Position numbers and translations under genes: made by a program. From contig NZ_FQXI01000017.1 of NCBI RefSeq assembly GCF_900129925.1, positions 1 to 37,281 on the forward strand: a stretch of DNA of 37,281 nucleotides, read 5' to 3'. Shown here piece by piece: positions 6,983 to 14,900 of the stretch. Under the pieces are notes generated by a model. That model had not been told where the DNA came from. It saw only the letters and a program-made list of their open reading frames with translations, and ran no database searches. Position 1 is the stretch's first letter; every line of letters begins with the position of its first letter. Source of the stretch: Anaerosphaera aminiphila DSM 21120 (lineage in GTDB: Bacteria; Bacillota; Clostridia; Tissierellales; Peptoniphilaceae).

Positions 6983-7460
6983 TGAAGAAGTATCTAGGTC
7001 AAGTCTTAATCTTGAAGTAAGGCTTGCAAAAGCAACAAGTAAAGCAATTCTTGATGCTTTAAAGAAAGTACACAAGCAAATAGAAGAACAAGGAGGCTTA
7101 AAAAATGTAATAAAAAATAATGGAGAAGAAGTAAAACTAAAGGATATGGTTAAAAAGGGACAGTTAGAAGAAATTAATCTAAAAGATACTGAGTTAAAAG
7201 AACTAAAGAAAATTTTAAATAAACACAGAGTGAAGTTTTCTGTTATGAAAGATAAGGAAACTGGTAATCACTCTGTGTTTTTTCAATCTAAGGATATAAA
7301 GGTAATGGAACATGCCTTTAAAAAAGCAGTTAAGGCTTCTGAAAGAAAGGCCGATAGAAAAGATTCAATAACGAAGACTATAAATAAGTTTAAAGATATG
7401 GCTAAGGACACTATCAGTAAAGATAAAGTTAAAAATAAACATAAGGAGCAAAGCTTATGA
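6975..7460 (+). CDS. PcfB-like (DUF3801) conjugation protein
   Basis: A 161-residue, very lysine-rich protein. It matches the PcfB/DUF3801 layout: 'EVRLAKATSKAILDALKKVHKQ' at the N-terminus, then 'LKELKKILNKHRVKFSVMKDKETG' and 'HSVFFQSKDIKVMEHAFKKAV'. PcfB of pCF10 is an adaptor that works with the relaxase and the VirD4-type coupling protein. Its place two genes before virD4 supports the same role. GGAGGT precedes the ATG. The relaxase it would be expected to assist is not found in this window. Confidence 0.8.
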   Translation: MINEEVSRSSLNLEVRLAKATSKAILDALKKVHKQIEEQGGLKNVIKNNGEEVKLKDMVKKGQLEEINLKDTELKELKKILNKHRVKFSVMKDKETGNHSVFFQSKDIKVMEHAFKKAVKASERKADRKDSITKTINKFKDMAKDTISKDKVKNKHKEQSL

Positions 7461-8191
7461 TAAGTAATTTAAAAACATTTGAAAATAAGAATTTTGGGAA
7501 ACTCACTGTTATAGAAAAAGACGGTGAGTTTTTCTTTATAGCAAATGAAGTAGCAACTATGCTAGGATATGTCAATCCAAGAAAAGCTGTTTATGACCAT
7601 GTAGATGAAGAAGATAAGGGTGTAACGAAATGGAACACCCCTGGAGGAATACAGAATATTTCAATAATTAACGAATCAGGATTGTATTCACTTATCCTTT
7701 CATCAAAACTACCACAAGCAAAAATCTTCAAAACTTGGGTAACTAGAGAAGTCTTACCGAGCATTAGAAAAAACGGAGGATATATAGCAAGTCAAGAAAA
7801 GAAAACTAATGAAGAGTTACTTGCAGATGCAATTCTTGTAGCCAATAGAATTATTGCCGAAAGAGAAGAAGAAATTGAAGAATTAAGACCAAAGGCAGAT
7901 TATTATGACAAATTAGTAGATTATAACCTACTTACAAACTTTAGAAATACTGCCAAAGAGTTAGGAATACCACAAAACCAGTTTATAAGTTTTTTAATGG
8001 ATAAAGGATTAATTTATAGAGATAAGAAAAAGAAACTCTTACCTTATGCAGATAAGAACAAGGGATATTTTGAAGTAAAAGAATGGGTTGATCCACTAGG
8101 TACACTTGTAGGAATACAAACATTTATAACACCAAAGGGAAGACACTACCTACTAATTTTATTAGATAGTGAAGGTTTCTACGATGAATAA
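7457..8191 (+). CDS. BRO-family phage-type antirepressor
   Basis: A 244-residue protein with an N-terminal BRO domain ('FFFIANEVATMLGYVNPRKAVYDHVDEEDKG', then 'IINESGLYSLILSSKLPQAKIFKTWVTREVLPSIRKNGGY'). A coiled linker and a C-terminal KilAC/ANT domain follow ('LRPKADYYDKLVDYNLLTNFRNTAKELGI', ending 'TPKGRHYLL'). Such proteins are phage antirepressors or DNA-binding regulators. It overlaps pcfB by 4 nt and virD4 by 8 nt, so it is built into the transfer operon rather than being stray phage DNA. Its role here is unknown; regulation of transfer or relief of repression are options. Motifs strongly support the family. Confidence 0.88.
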   Translation: MISNLKTFENKNFGKLTVIEKDGEFFFIANEVATMLGYVNPRKAVYDHVDEEDKGVTKWNTPGGIQNISIINESGLYSLILSSKLPQAKIFKTWVTREVLPSIRKNGGYIASQEKKTNEELLADAILVANRIIAEREEEIEELRPKADYYDKLVDYNLLTNFRNTAKELGIPQNQFISFLMDKGLIYRDKKKKLLPYADKNKGYFEVKEWVDPLGTLVGIQTFITPKGRHYLLILLDSEGFYDE

Positions 8192-9980
8192 GGTATTAGA
8201 ATCTATTCTTTCTGATATTAAAAACTTAATTAAAATAGACAACCCAAAGAAATTTATATTATCAAACATTCCTTATCTATCATTCTTCTACATTGGAAAT
8301 ATTTTTTCTAAGCACATCAATTCTTATGTTGGAGGAGATATTATTGATAGATTAATGGTGGGAATTTCTGATATAGGAACTTTATCTTATATACCAAGCC
8401 TTAATCCAAGGGACTTGTTAGTAGGTATTTCAGTTGCTGGTCTTGTTAAGCTAATTGTTTACAGTAAAGGAAAAAATAAAAAGAAATATAGGCAAGGTAA
8501 GGAATATGGATCTGCAAGATGGGGAGAAAACAAGGATATTGCTCCATATATTGACCCTAAGTTTGAAAATAATGTTCTCATAACTAATACTGAAAGACTT
8601 ACAATGAACTCAAGACCTAAAAACCCTAAATACGCTAGAAATAAAAATGTATTAGTAATAGGAGGTTCTGGATCAGGTAAAACGAGATTTTATGTAAAGC
8701 CAAATCTAATGCAAATGCACTCTTCCTATGTAGTAACAGACCCTAAAGGCACACTTGTGTTAGAGTGTGGAAAAATGCTTTATGAAAATGGATATGACAT
8801 AAAGATTTTGAACACAATAAATTTCAAAAAGTCCATGAAATACAATCCTTTTGCTTATTTGAGAAGTGAAAAAGATATTTTAAAGCTTGTCCAAACTATA
8901 ATTGCTAACACCAAGGGAGATGGAGAAAAGGCAGGAGAAGATTTCTGGGTAAAGGCTGAGAAGCTATATTACACTGCCCTCATCGGTTATATATATTATG
9001 AAGCACCTGAAGAAGAAAAGAATTTTAAAACACTCTTAGATATGATTGACGAAAGTGAAGTCAGAGAAGATGACGAAACCTATATGAACCCAATTGATAG
9101 GCTTTTTGAAGCTCTTGAAAAGAAAGATCCTACTCATTTTGCAGTTAAGCAATATAAGAAATATAAGCTGGCAGCAGGAAAAACTGCTAAGTCAATTCTC
9201 ATATCATGTGGAGCAAGACTTGCACCTTTTGATATAAGAGAGCTTAGAGAACTAATGAGCGAAGATGAATTAGAGCTTGATAAAATTGGAGATAGAAAAA
9301 CTGCTTTATTCGTAATAATATCAGATACAGATGATACCTTTAACTTTGTAGTCTCAATAATGTATTCTCAATTATTTAATCTACTATGTGATAAGGCAGA
9401 TGATGTGTATGGTGGAAGACTTCCAGTTCATGTTAGGTGTCTACTTGATGAGTTTGCAAATATAGGATTAATTCCTAAATTTGAAAAACTAATAGCGACA
9501 ATTCGTTCTAGAGAAATATCAGCAAGTATAATTCTGCAAGCACAATCTCAATTAAAAGCAATTTACAAAGACCATGCAGATACAATAGTTGGTAACTGTG
9601 ACTCTACACTCTTTCTAGGAGGAAAAGAAAAAACAACAGTAAAAGAATTATCAGAAACATTAGGAAAAGAAACCATAGACCTATATAACACATCAGAAAC
9701 AAGATCCAACCAAAAATCTTTTGGTCTAAATTACCAAAAAACTGGTAAGGAACTTATGAGTCAAGATGAAATAACTGTAATGGATGGTGGTAAATGTATA
9801 TACCAACTAAGAGGAGTAAGACCTTTTTTGTCAGATAAATTTGATATTACAAAGCATAAGAATTACAAGTTATTGGAAGATTATGATAAGAGAAACTTGT
9901 TTGATGTGGAAGATTATCTAACAAGTAGAGATAAGGTAAAGTTAAAATCAAGTTATAAAATAAATAGGTTAAACATTTGA
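8184..9980 (+). CDS. VirD4-like coupling ATPase (type IV secretion)
   Basis: A 598-residue TraG/VirD4-family protein that brings DNA-protein substrates to the conjugation channel at the membrane. A short N-terminal membrane region (about residues 20-110, including 'YLSFFYIGNIF') is followed by 'GSARWGENKDI', typical of the family. Walker A 'VIGGSGSGKTRFYVKPNL' lies near residue 160 with 'VVTDPKGTLVLECG' after it. Walker B 'CLLDEFANIGLIPKFEKLIATIRSREIS' is near 420. The ATG at 8184 is preferred over the in-frame GTG at 8169 because GAAGG lies 8 nt upstream of it. It overlaps the BRO gene by 8 nt. All hallmark motifs are intact. Confidence 0.93.
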   Translation: MNKVLESILSDIKNLIKIDNPKKFILSNIPYLSFFYIGNIFSKHINSYVGGDIIDRLMVGISDIGTLSYIPSLNPRDLLVGISVAGLVKLIVYSKGKNKKKYRQGKEYGSARWGENKDIAPYIDPKFENNVLITNTERLTMNSRPKNPKYARNKNVLVIGGSGSGKTRFYVKPNLMQMHSSYVVTDPKGTLVLECGKMLYENGYDIKILNTINFKKSMKYNPFAYLRSEKDILKLVQTIIANTKGDGEKAGEDFWVKAEKLYYTALIGYIYYEAPEEEKNFKTLLDMIDESEVREDDETYMNPIDRLFEALEKKDPTHFAVKQYKKYKLAAGKTAKSILISCGARLAPFDIRELRELMSEDELELDKIGDRKTALFVIISDTDDTFNFVVSIMYSQLFNLLCDKADDVYGGRLPVHVRCLLDEFANIGLIPKFEKLIATIRSREISASIILQAQSQLKAIYKDHADTIVGNCDSTLFLGGKEKTTVKELSETLGKETIDLYNTSETRSNQKSFGLNYQKTGKELMSQDEITVMDGGKCIYQLRGVRPFLSDKFDITKHKNYKLLEDYDKRNLFDVEDYLTSRDKVKLKSSYKINRLNI

Positions 9981-9998
9981 GTTTATGGAGAAAGTAAA

Positions 9999-10274
9999 AT
10001 GTGTGAAAATAGAAAATCATCTTTAATTATATTAAATATAAATGGTGAGCAGTTTATTTTGGAAAGTGATACAGAACTCACAATGGATAAGAAAAATTAT
10101 ATTGAAGCAATATGTGAGACAATGTACGATGAAAGTAATGAATGGTATGAAGATATATATGATATGTCCCCATATGATATAGCTGAGCTATTTGAAAAAA
10201 CAGTAAAAGAAGAAGTAGGAATAACTGTTACATTTAAAGCGATAGACCTTGAAGTATCGATTTTAGAAGATTAG
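9999..10274 (+). CDS. Small acidic hypothetical protein
   Basis: A 91-residue acidic protein that I do not recognise. It has a beta-rich start ('SLIILNINGEQFILESDTELT') and helical centre ('KNYIEAICETMYDESNEWYEDIYDMSPYDIAELFEK'), without membrane segments or cysteine motifs. It sits 18 nt after virD4 with a GGAGAAAG ribosome site and is followed by a terminator-like hairpin. It may be an accessory ICE protein, perhaps a DNA mimic given its acidity, but that is speculation. Confidence 0.6.
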   Translation: MCENRKSSLIILNINGEQFILESDTELTMDKKNYIEAICETMYDESNEWYEDIYDMSPYDIAELFEKTVKEEVGITVTFKAIDLEVSILED

Positions 10275-10290
10275 AAATAAGGTATTAATA

Positions 10291-10325
10291 GGCGATAGAA
10301 ATTAAAAACTCTATCGTCTTTTTTT
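10291..10325 (+). terminator. Hairpin plus T-run after the small acidic gene
   Basis: A 9-bp stem (10291-10299 with 10310-10318, one G-T pair) has a 10-nt loop and is followed by seven T (10319-10325). Its arm GCGATAGAA closely resembles that of the hairpin at 5329. A terminator or attenuator is likely. Confidence 0.75.
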
Positions 10326-10348
10326 ATACTCAAAAATAGGAGGTTAAG

Positions 10349-10375
10349 ATGGTAAGGATAAGAAGTCCCACTTAA
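10349..10375 (+). CDS. Possible 8-codon leader peptide upstream of ssb
   Basis: ATG at 10349 opens MVRIRSPT and then TAA. It has an excellent ribosome site (TAGGAGGT, 10338-10345) 3-4 nt before the start, a little tight. It lies between two terminator-like hairpins (10291 and 10401) and upstream of the ssb gene. It may be a true leader peptide controlling the second hairpin, or the remnant of a deleted small gene. The sequence shows only the ribosome site and tiny frame. Confidence 0.35.
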   Translation: MVRIRSPT

Positions 10376-10400
10376 AATAATTTAATATATAAGACATTTA

Positions 10401-10431
10401 GCGATTGAAATATAATTTCAGTCGCTTTTTT
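10401..10431 (+). terminator. Hairpin plus T-run before ssb
   Basis: A 10-bp stem (10401-10410 with 10416-10425, one G-T pair) and 5-nt loop are followed by six T. It lies about 20 nt before the ribosome site of ssb, with a mini-ORF (10349-10375) ahead of it. The position suits an attenuator. Confidence 0.75.
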
Positions 10432-10464
10432 AATTGAAATTTATAGATTAAGGAGAAGAAATTA

Positions 10465-10776
10465 ATGGATAGAGAAATGATAAATATTAATGCAAATTTA
10501 GTTAAGGAAGCTCTTTTTTCAGAATTTGAAAAAGATGGAGAAAGTGTTCAAGTAGCAAATTTTGCTCTTGTAAAAAAATATGGAAAGGGCAAAGAATATA
10601 CAAATTGCTCAGTATATGGAGAAAAGGTAGAAATTGTAAAAGAATTTGAAAAAGGAGATCTAATCCATGTCTTTGGATATTTCAAAGAAAATAAAAAAGG
10701 AGATAAGGTCTACAAGAATTTTATAGTTAAATCACTAAACAAAATAGAAAATAAGAAAGAAAACGAGGAGGAATAA
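10465..10776 (+). CDS. ssb: Single-stranded DNA-binding-like protein
   Basis: A 103-residue OB-fold protein of the SSB type: 'VANFALVKKYGKGKEYTNCSVYGEKVEIVKEFEKGDLIHVFGYFKENKKG' carries the beta-barrel core, as in the V-x-x-F-x-L-A...W/Y motif of SSBs. It is short and lacks the long Gly/Gln tail and the D-x-D-I-P-F tip of host SSB, ending instead in acidic 'KKENEEE'. It would protect transferred single-stranded DNA. The second SSB-like protein (31434) has the same core pattern. It directly precedes the mating-channel genes, with 1 nt between it and the Maff2 gene. Confidence 0.78.
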   Translation: MDREMININANLVKEALFSEFEKDGESVQVANFALVKKYGKGKEYTNCSVYGEKVEIVKEFEKGDLIHVFGYFKENKKGDKVYKNFIVKSLNKIENKKENEEE

Positions 10777-10777
10777 T

Positions 10778-10993
10778 ATGGAATTTTTTACAGCTGGAGT
10801 TGGAGTTTTAAAGACACTTGTAACTGCAATTGGTGCAGGTTTAGGAGCATGGGGAGTTATTAACTTGATGGAAGGTTATGGTAATGATAACCCTGGTGCT
10901 AAATCTCAAGGTATTAAGCAGCTTATGGCTGGTGGGGGAATTGTACTAATCGGTATTAAATTAATTCCACTACTTGCAAATGCTTTAAATTAG
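10778..10993 (+). CDS. Maff2/VirB2-like membrane protein
   Basis: A 71-residue hydrophobic protein with two predicted membrane helices ('LKTLVTAIGAGLGAWGVINLM' and 'LMAGGGIVLIGIKLIPLLA') separated by a short polar loop 'GNDNPGAKSQGIKQ'. This pattern is typical of the Maff2 family found next to TrbL/VirB6-like genes in clostridial conjugative elements and is comparable to VirB2 pilins. GAGGAGG precedes the ATG. It probably forms part of the transfer channel. Family identification is good; the structural role is inferred. Confidence 0.82.
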   Translation: MEFFTAGVGVLKTLVTAIGAGLGAWGVINLMEGYGNDNPGAKSQGIKQLMAGGGIVLIGIKLIPLLANALN

Positions 10994-11003
10994 GAGAAAG
11001 TCT

Positions 11004-11867
11004 ATGTTTGGTATCTTTGACAAGCTAACTGAATTTTTTAAGGATATGCTACTCGGAGGTATCAAAGCAAATCTTGAGTCCATGTTCTTAGATATAAACG
11101 ACAAGGTAGGAGTTATTGCAACTGATGTTGGGAAGACACCAATGGGTTGGAATGGAGAAGTATATAACTTCATAAAAAACATTAATGACAATGTAATTGT
11201 TCCAATAGCAGGTCTTATCATAACAGCAGTATTATGTATTGAACTCATAAATATGGTTATGCAAAAGAATAATATGCATGATACAGATACTTTTGAGTTT
11301 TTTAAATACATTATAAAGATGTTTATAGCAGTCTACCTTGCAAGCCATGCCTTTGAATTTTCAATGGCAGTCTTTGATGTGGCACAAAATCTTGTAAACA
11401 AAGCGGCAGGGGTAATCAATACTTCTGCCACTGTTTCAGGAGATCAGATAGTTGCAATGGTTGATGTATTAAAAGAAAAAGAAATAGGTGAGCTTTTAAT
11501 GATACTAGTTGAAACAAGTCTTGTAAGGATTGCAATTCAAGGAATATCACTAGTTATAACATTAATAGTATATGGGCGTATGTTTGAAATATATGTCTAC
11601 TCATCAGTATCATCCATACCATTTGCGACTATGGGAAATAAAGAATGGGGTCAGATTGGAACAAATTATATCAAGGGACTTTTTGCCTTGGGACTACAAG
11701 GTTTGTTTTTGATGGTATGTTTAGGTATCTACACCGTTTTAATAAGGACGGTACAGGTTACAGATATTCACGCAAGCTTGTTTAGTATATTAGGATATGC
11801 TCTACTACTTGGGCTTATGATGTTTAAGAGTGGAACAGTTGCAAAAAGTATTATGAATACGCACTAG
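11004..11867 (+). CDS. TrbL/VirB6-like channel protein
   Basis: A 287-residue polytopic membrane protein. Hydrophobic stretches include 'VIVPIAGLIITAVLCIELI' (about residues 62-80), 'MFIAVYLASHAFEFSMAVF', 'IAIQGISLVITLIVYGRMF', 'GLFALGLQGLFLMVCLGIYTV' and a final 'LFSILGYALLLGLMMF'. This architecture, right after a Maff2 gene and before PrgI/VirB4, matches the CD1112-type TrbL/VirB6 protein of clostridial ICEs, an inner part of the mating pore. Start ATG 11004 follows AGGAGAAAG. It appears intact. Confidence 0.85.
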   Translation: MFGIFDKLTEFFKDMLLGGIKANLESMFLDINDKVGVIATDVGKTPMGWNGEVYNFIKNINDNVIVPIAGLIITAVLCIELINMVMQKNNMHDTDTFEFFKYIIKMFIAVYLASHAFEFSMAVFDVAQNLVNKAAGVINTSATVSGDQIVAMVDVLKEKEIGELLMILVETSLVRIAIQGISLVITLIVYGRMFEIYVYSSVSSIPFATMGNKEWGQIGTNYIKGLFALGLQGLFLMVCLGIYTVLIRTVQVTDIHASLFSILGYALLLGLMMFKSGTVAKSIMNTH

Positions 11868-11876
11868 GAGGAATAA

Positions 11877-12167
11877 ATGTTAAAAAAGAAAAATTGTGTT
11901 TTATTGGGACTTGGAATTTTATTGGGAGGAACTTATGAAATTTTAAAAGAGAAAAAAAGAAATGAAGAGATTAGAAACTTAAAGAGGAGAATAAATAGAC
12001 TTGGAAGATGTCACAATGAATTTGTTATGTATCAAGGAGAATACAATGACAGAAATGAAGAAAAACAAGAAGAATTAGAAGAAAGAATTAGCTACCTAGA
12101 AGAAGAAACAACATCTAATTATGACCATATACTTGAACTTTCCAAAGAAGAAGTAGAGGGAGATTAA
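11877..12167 (+). CDS. Membrane-anchored coiled-coil hypothetical protein
   Basis: A 96-residue protein of unknown function. One N-terminal hydrophobic segment ('NCVLLGLGILLGGTYEIL') is followed by a highly charged helical region rich in Glu, Arg and Lys ('RNEEIRNLKRRINRLGRC', 'EEKQEELEERISYLEEE') that should form a coiled coil. It lies between the VirB6-like and PrgI genes with a good AGGAGG site, so it is probably a scaffold or accessory component of the transfer machine. I know no named family for it. Confidence 0.65.
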   Translation: MLKKKNCVLLGLGILLGGTYEILKEKKRNEEIRNLKRRINRLGRCHNEFVMYQGEYNDRNEEKQEELEERISYLEEETTSNYDHILELSKEEVEGD

Positions 12168-12168
12168 G

Positions 12169-12579
12169 ATGGCGTATGTACCAATACCAAAAGATTTGGA
12201 CAAGATTAAAACAAAGGTTGCCTTTAACTTAACTAAAAGACAACTTATAGGTTTTTCTGTGGCAGGACTAATTGGCATACCAACCTATTTATTTATGAAG
12301 AAATATCTACCTAATGATGTTTCAATCATTGTAATGCTAATAGTAACCCTGCCAATCTTTTTTATAACCTTATATGAAAAAGACACTTTAACTTTTGAAA
12401 AGTATTTTAAATTTTTCTATCTTCATAAGTTTTATCAACCAACTAAGAGAATAAGAAAGGAGGCATACCTTGAAGCAAAGAAAAAAGCAAATCAGCGACT
12501 TAAATCTAAGGGAAAAACAATTAAAAAAAGACCGAAAGGAAGTAAGAAGGCTAAAAACAAAGAAAGATCCAACAAATAG
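12169..12579 (+). CDS. PrgI-family protein (VirB3-like)
   Basis: A 136-residue PrgI-family protein: 'YVPIPKDLDKIKTKVAFNLTKRQLIGFSVAGLIGIPTYLF' is the family signature with the first membrane helix. A second helix ('VSIIVMLIVTLPIFFITLYEKD') and 'EKYFKFFYLHKF' follow. PrgI proteins replace VirB3 and recruit the VirB4 ATPase to the membrane. The last ~37 codons, very Lys/Arg-rich, are read in another frame as the start of VirB4 (110-nt overlap). The gene begins 1 nt after the preceding stop, behind GAGGGAGA. Confidence 0.88.
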   Translation: MAYVPIPKDLDKIKTKVAFNLTKRQLIGFSVAGLIGIPTYLFMKKYLPNDVSIIVMLIVTLPIFFITLYEKDTLTFEKYFKFFYLHKFYQPTKRIRKEAYLEAKKKANQRLKSKGKTIKKRPKGSKKAKNKERSNK

Positions 12580-14893
12580 TCTTCTAAGTGTACTTTTAAA
12601 GAAAGAGAAGAAGAGATTTACTGTTGAGGATACAATTCCATATATAAGAATGTTACCAGAGGGCATTTGCCAGTTAGATGAAAAAAATTATTCAAAGACA
12701 ATTTCTTTTCAAGATATAAATTACCAGTTGGCATTGGAAGAAGATAGAGATTTAATCTTTAACCAATTTGCCAACTTTTTAAATTCTTTTGATCCAAGTG
12801 TCCACATTGAACTTTCGTATGTAAATCAATTAGGAAGAAATAAAGACCTACAAGATGCAATTAAAATTGCTGATAAGGGAGACTTCTATGACGATGTAAG
12901 AAAAGAGTTTAGGGAGATGTTAAAGCTTCAACTTGCAAAGGGGAATAACGGACTTAAAAAGATGAAGTATATAACCTTTACAACAGAAGCCGATAACCTA
13001 GAGCAAGCACGAGCAAAGTTAAATAGACTTGAAGTAGATATTTTATCCAACTTTAAATCTATGGGAGTAAGAGCAGAAAGCCTTGATGGCGAAGAAAGAT
13101 TAAGACTTGTTCACGATATGTTAAATCCAGACAAGAACTTTGATTTTTCATATAAAGATTTGAAGAAGAAAGAGTCTACAAAGTCACATATAACTCCCAA
13201 TATCTTTAATTTTGCACCAGCAAATAATTTTAAATTTGGGAAATTCATTGGAGCAGTAAGCCATTTTCAAATACTTGCAAGTGAGTTATCAGACAGAATG
13301 TTATCTGAGTTTTTAGATATTGATGACAATATTTATGTAGCTTTTCATATAGATGTAGTTGAACAAGCAGAAGCTATTAAACTCATTAAGAGAAAAAACA
13401 CAGACCTGGACAGAATGAAAATTGAAGAACAAAAGAAAGCAGTTCGTGCTGGATATGATATGGATATTATTCCTTCAGATATAAATACTTTTGGGGCTGA
13501 TGTTAAGTCCATGTTATCTGACTTACAAAATAGAGATGAAAGGCTATTTGTAGTTACCATAGTAATGATGAATTTTGCAAGAACTAATCAAAAATTAGAA
13601 AACACTATTGCTCAAATATCATCGATTGCAAACAGACATAATTGTCAGGTAAAAAGATTATCTCATCAACAAGAACAAGGACTTGTTTCTGTCTTACCTC
13701 TAGGAGTTAACCAAGTCGAAATAAAAAGATTTTTAACTTCATCATCAACGGCAGTATTTATGCCTTTTACAACAGAAGAGCTATTTATTGATTCGGCAAA
13801 TTCTTTGTACTATGGCTTAAATGCCCTTAGTCAAAACTTGATAATGGCAGATAGGAAGAAACTAAAGAATCCTAACGGATTAATATTAGGTACACCAGGT
13901 TCTGGTAAATCTTTCTCAGCAAAGAGAGAGATGGCAAATGCAATTCTTGTAACAGATGATGATGTAATTATTTGTGATCCTGAGGGCGAGTATTCAAACC
14001 TTGTAAAACAATTTAATGGAGAAGTTATTAAAGTTTCGGCAAAATCAAAGGACTACCTAAATCCATTAGATATTAATATGAACTATGGAGATGGGGACGC
14101 ACCTTTAAAAGATAAGGCAAACTTCATAATGTCTATGCTTGAACTTGTAGTAGGAGGATCTGGTCTTACTGCTGCAGAAAAATCTGTTATAGATAGGTGC
14201 TTACCAAAGATATACCAAAAATATTTTGAAGACCCAAAACCAGAAAATATGCCAATATTAGGAGATTTATACGATATGCTCCTATCTCAAGAAGAGGGAG
14301 TTGGTAGGAAGCTCGCAACAGAAATGGAAATTTATGTTAAGGGAAGTCTTAATGTCTTTAATAATAGGTCAAATGTTGACTTAAATAGGCAATTGCTCTG
14401 CTTTGATATAAAAGAGCTAGGAACACAACTTAAAAAAATAGGTATGCTTGTAATTCAAGATCAAGTTTGGAACAAGGTTTCCCTAAATAGAGGAAGCAAG
14501 TCTACAAGATACTATATAGATGAGTTCCACCTTTTATTAAAAGACCCACAAACTGCTTCATATTCAGTAGAAATCTGGAAAAGATTTAGAAAATGGGGTG
14601 GTATTCCAACAGGTATAACTCAAAACGTAAAAGACCTTTTAACAAGTCAGGAAATTGAAAATATCTTTGATAATACAGACTTTGTTCTAATGTTAAATCA
14701 AGCATCTGGAGATAGGGATATTCTTGCTAAGAAATTAAAAATATCACCTTATCAGTTAAACTATATAACTAATTCAAACGCAGGTGAGGGATTACTATTC
14801 TTTGGAAATACTATTGTTCCATTTATAGATAAGTTTCCTAAAGACACCATGCTATATAAGCTAATGACAACAAAACCAGAAGAAGCTAAGTAG
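12470..14893 (+). CDS. VirB4-like conjugation ATPase (CD1110 type)
   Basis: An 807-residue VirB4/TraE-family ATPase that powers the type IV channel. The N-terminal domain includes 'YIRMLPEGICQLDEKNYSKTI', typical of CD1110-like proteins. Walker A 'ILGTPGSGKSFSAKREM' is near residue 470, followed by 'DVIICDPEGEYSNLV'. Walker B 'TRYYIDEFHLLL' is near 680, and 'WKRFRKWGGIPTGITQNVKDLL' lies beyond it. The start is TTG at 12470 because AAAGGAGG (12457-12464) is correctly placed; the first usable codons lie inside prgI. The resulting 110-nt overlap implies coupled translation. Complete by motif content. Confidence 0.93.
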   Translation: MKQRKKQISDLNLREKQLKKDRKEVRRLKTKKDPTNSLLSVLLKKEKKRFTVEDTIPYIRMLPEGICQLDEKNYSKTISFQDINYQLALEEDRDLIFNQFANFLNSFDPSVHIELSYVNQLGRNKDLQDAIKIADKGDFYDDVRKEFREMLKLQLAKGNNGLKKMKYITFTTEADNLEQARAKLNRLEVDILSNFKSMGVRAESLDGEERLRLVHDMLNPDKNFDFSYKDLKKKESTKSHITPNIFNFAPANNFKFGKFIGAVSHFQILASELSDRMLSEFLDIDDNIYVAFHIDVVEQAEAIKLIKRKNTDLDRMKIEEQKKAVRAGYDMDIIPSDINTFGADVKSMLSDLQNRDERLFVVTIVMMNFARTNQKLENTIAQISSIANRHNCQVKRLSHQQEQGLVSVLPLGVNQVEIKRFLTSSSTAVFMPFTTEELFIDSANSLYYGLNALSQNLIMADRKKLKNPNGLILGTPGSGKSFSAKREMANAILVTDDDVIICDPEGEYSNLVKQFNGEVIKVSAKSKDYLNPLDINMNYGDGDAPLKDKANFIMSMLELVVGGSGLTAAEKSVIDRCLPKIYQKYFEDPKPENMPILGDLYDMLLSQEEGVGRKLATEMEIYVKGSLNVFNNRSNVDLNRQLLCFDIKELGTQLKKIGMLVIQDQVWNKVSLNRGSKSTRYYIDEFHLLLKDPQTASYSVEIWKRFRKWGGIPTGITQNVKDLLTSQEIENIFDNTDFVLMLNQASGDRDILAKKLKISPYQLNYITNSNAGEGLLFFGNTIVPFIDKFPKDTMLYKLMTTKPEEAK

Positions 14894-14900
14894 GTGTAAC

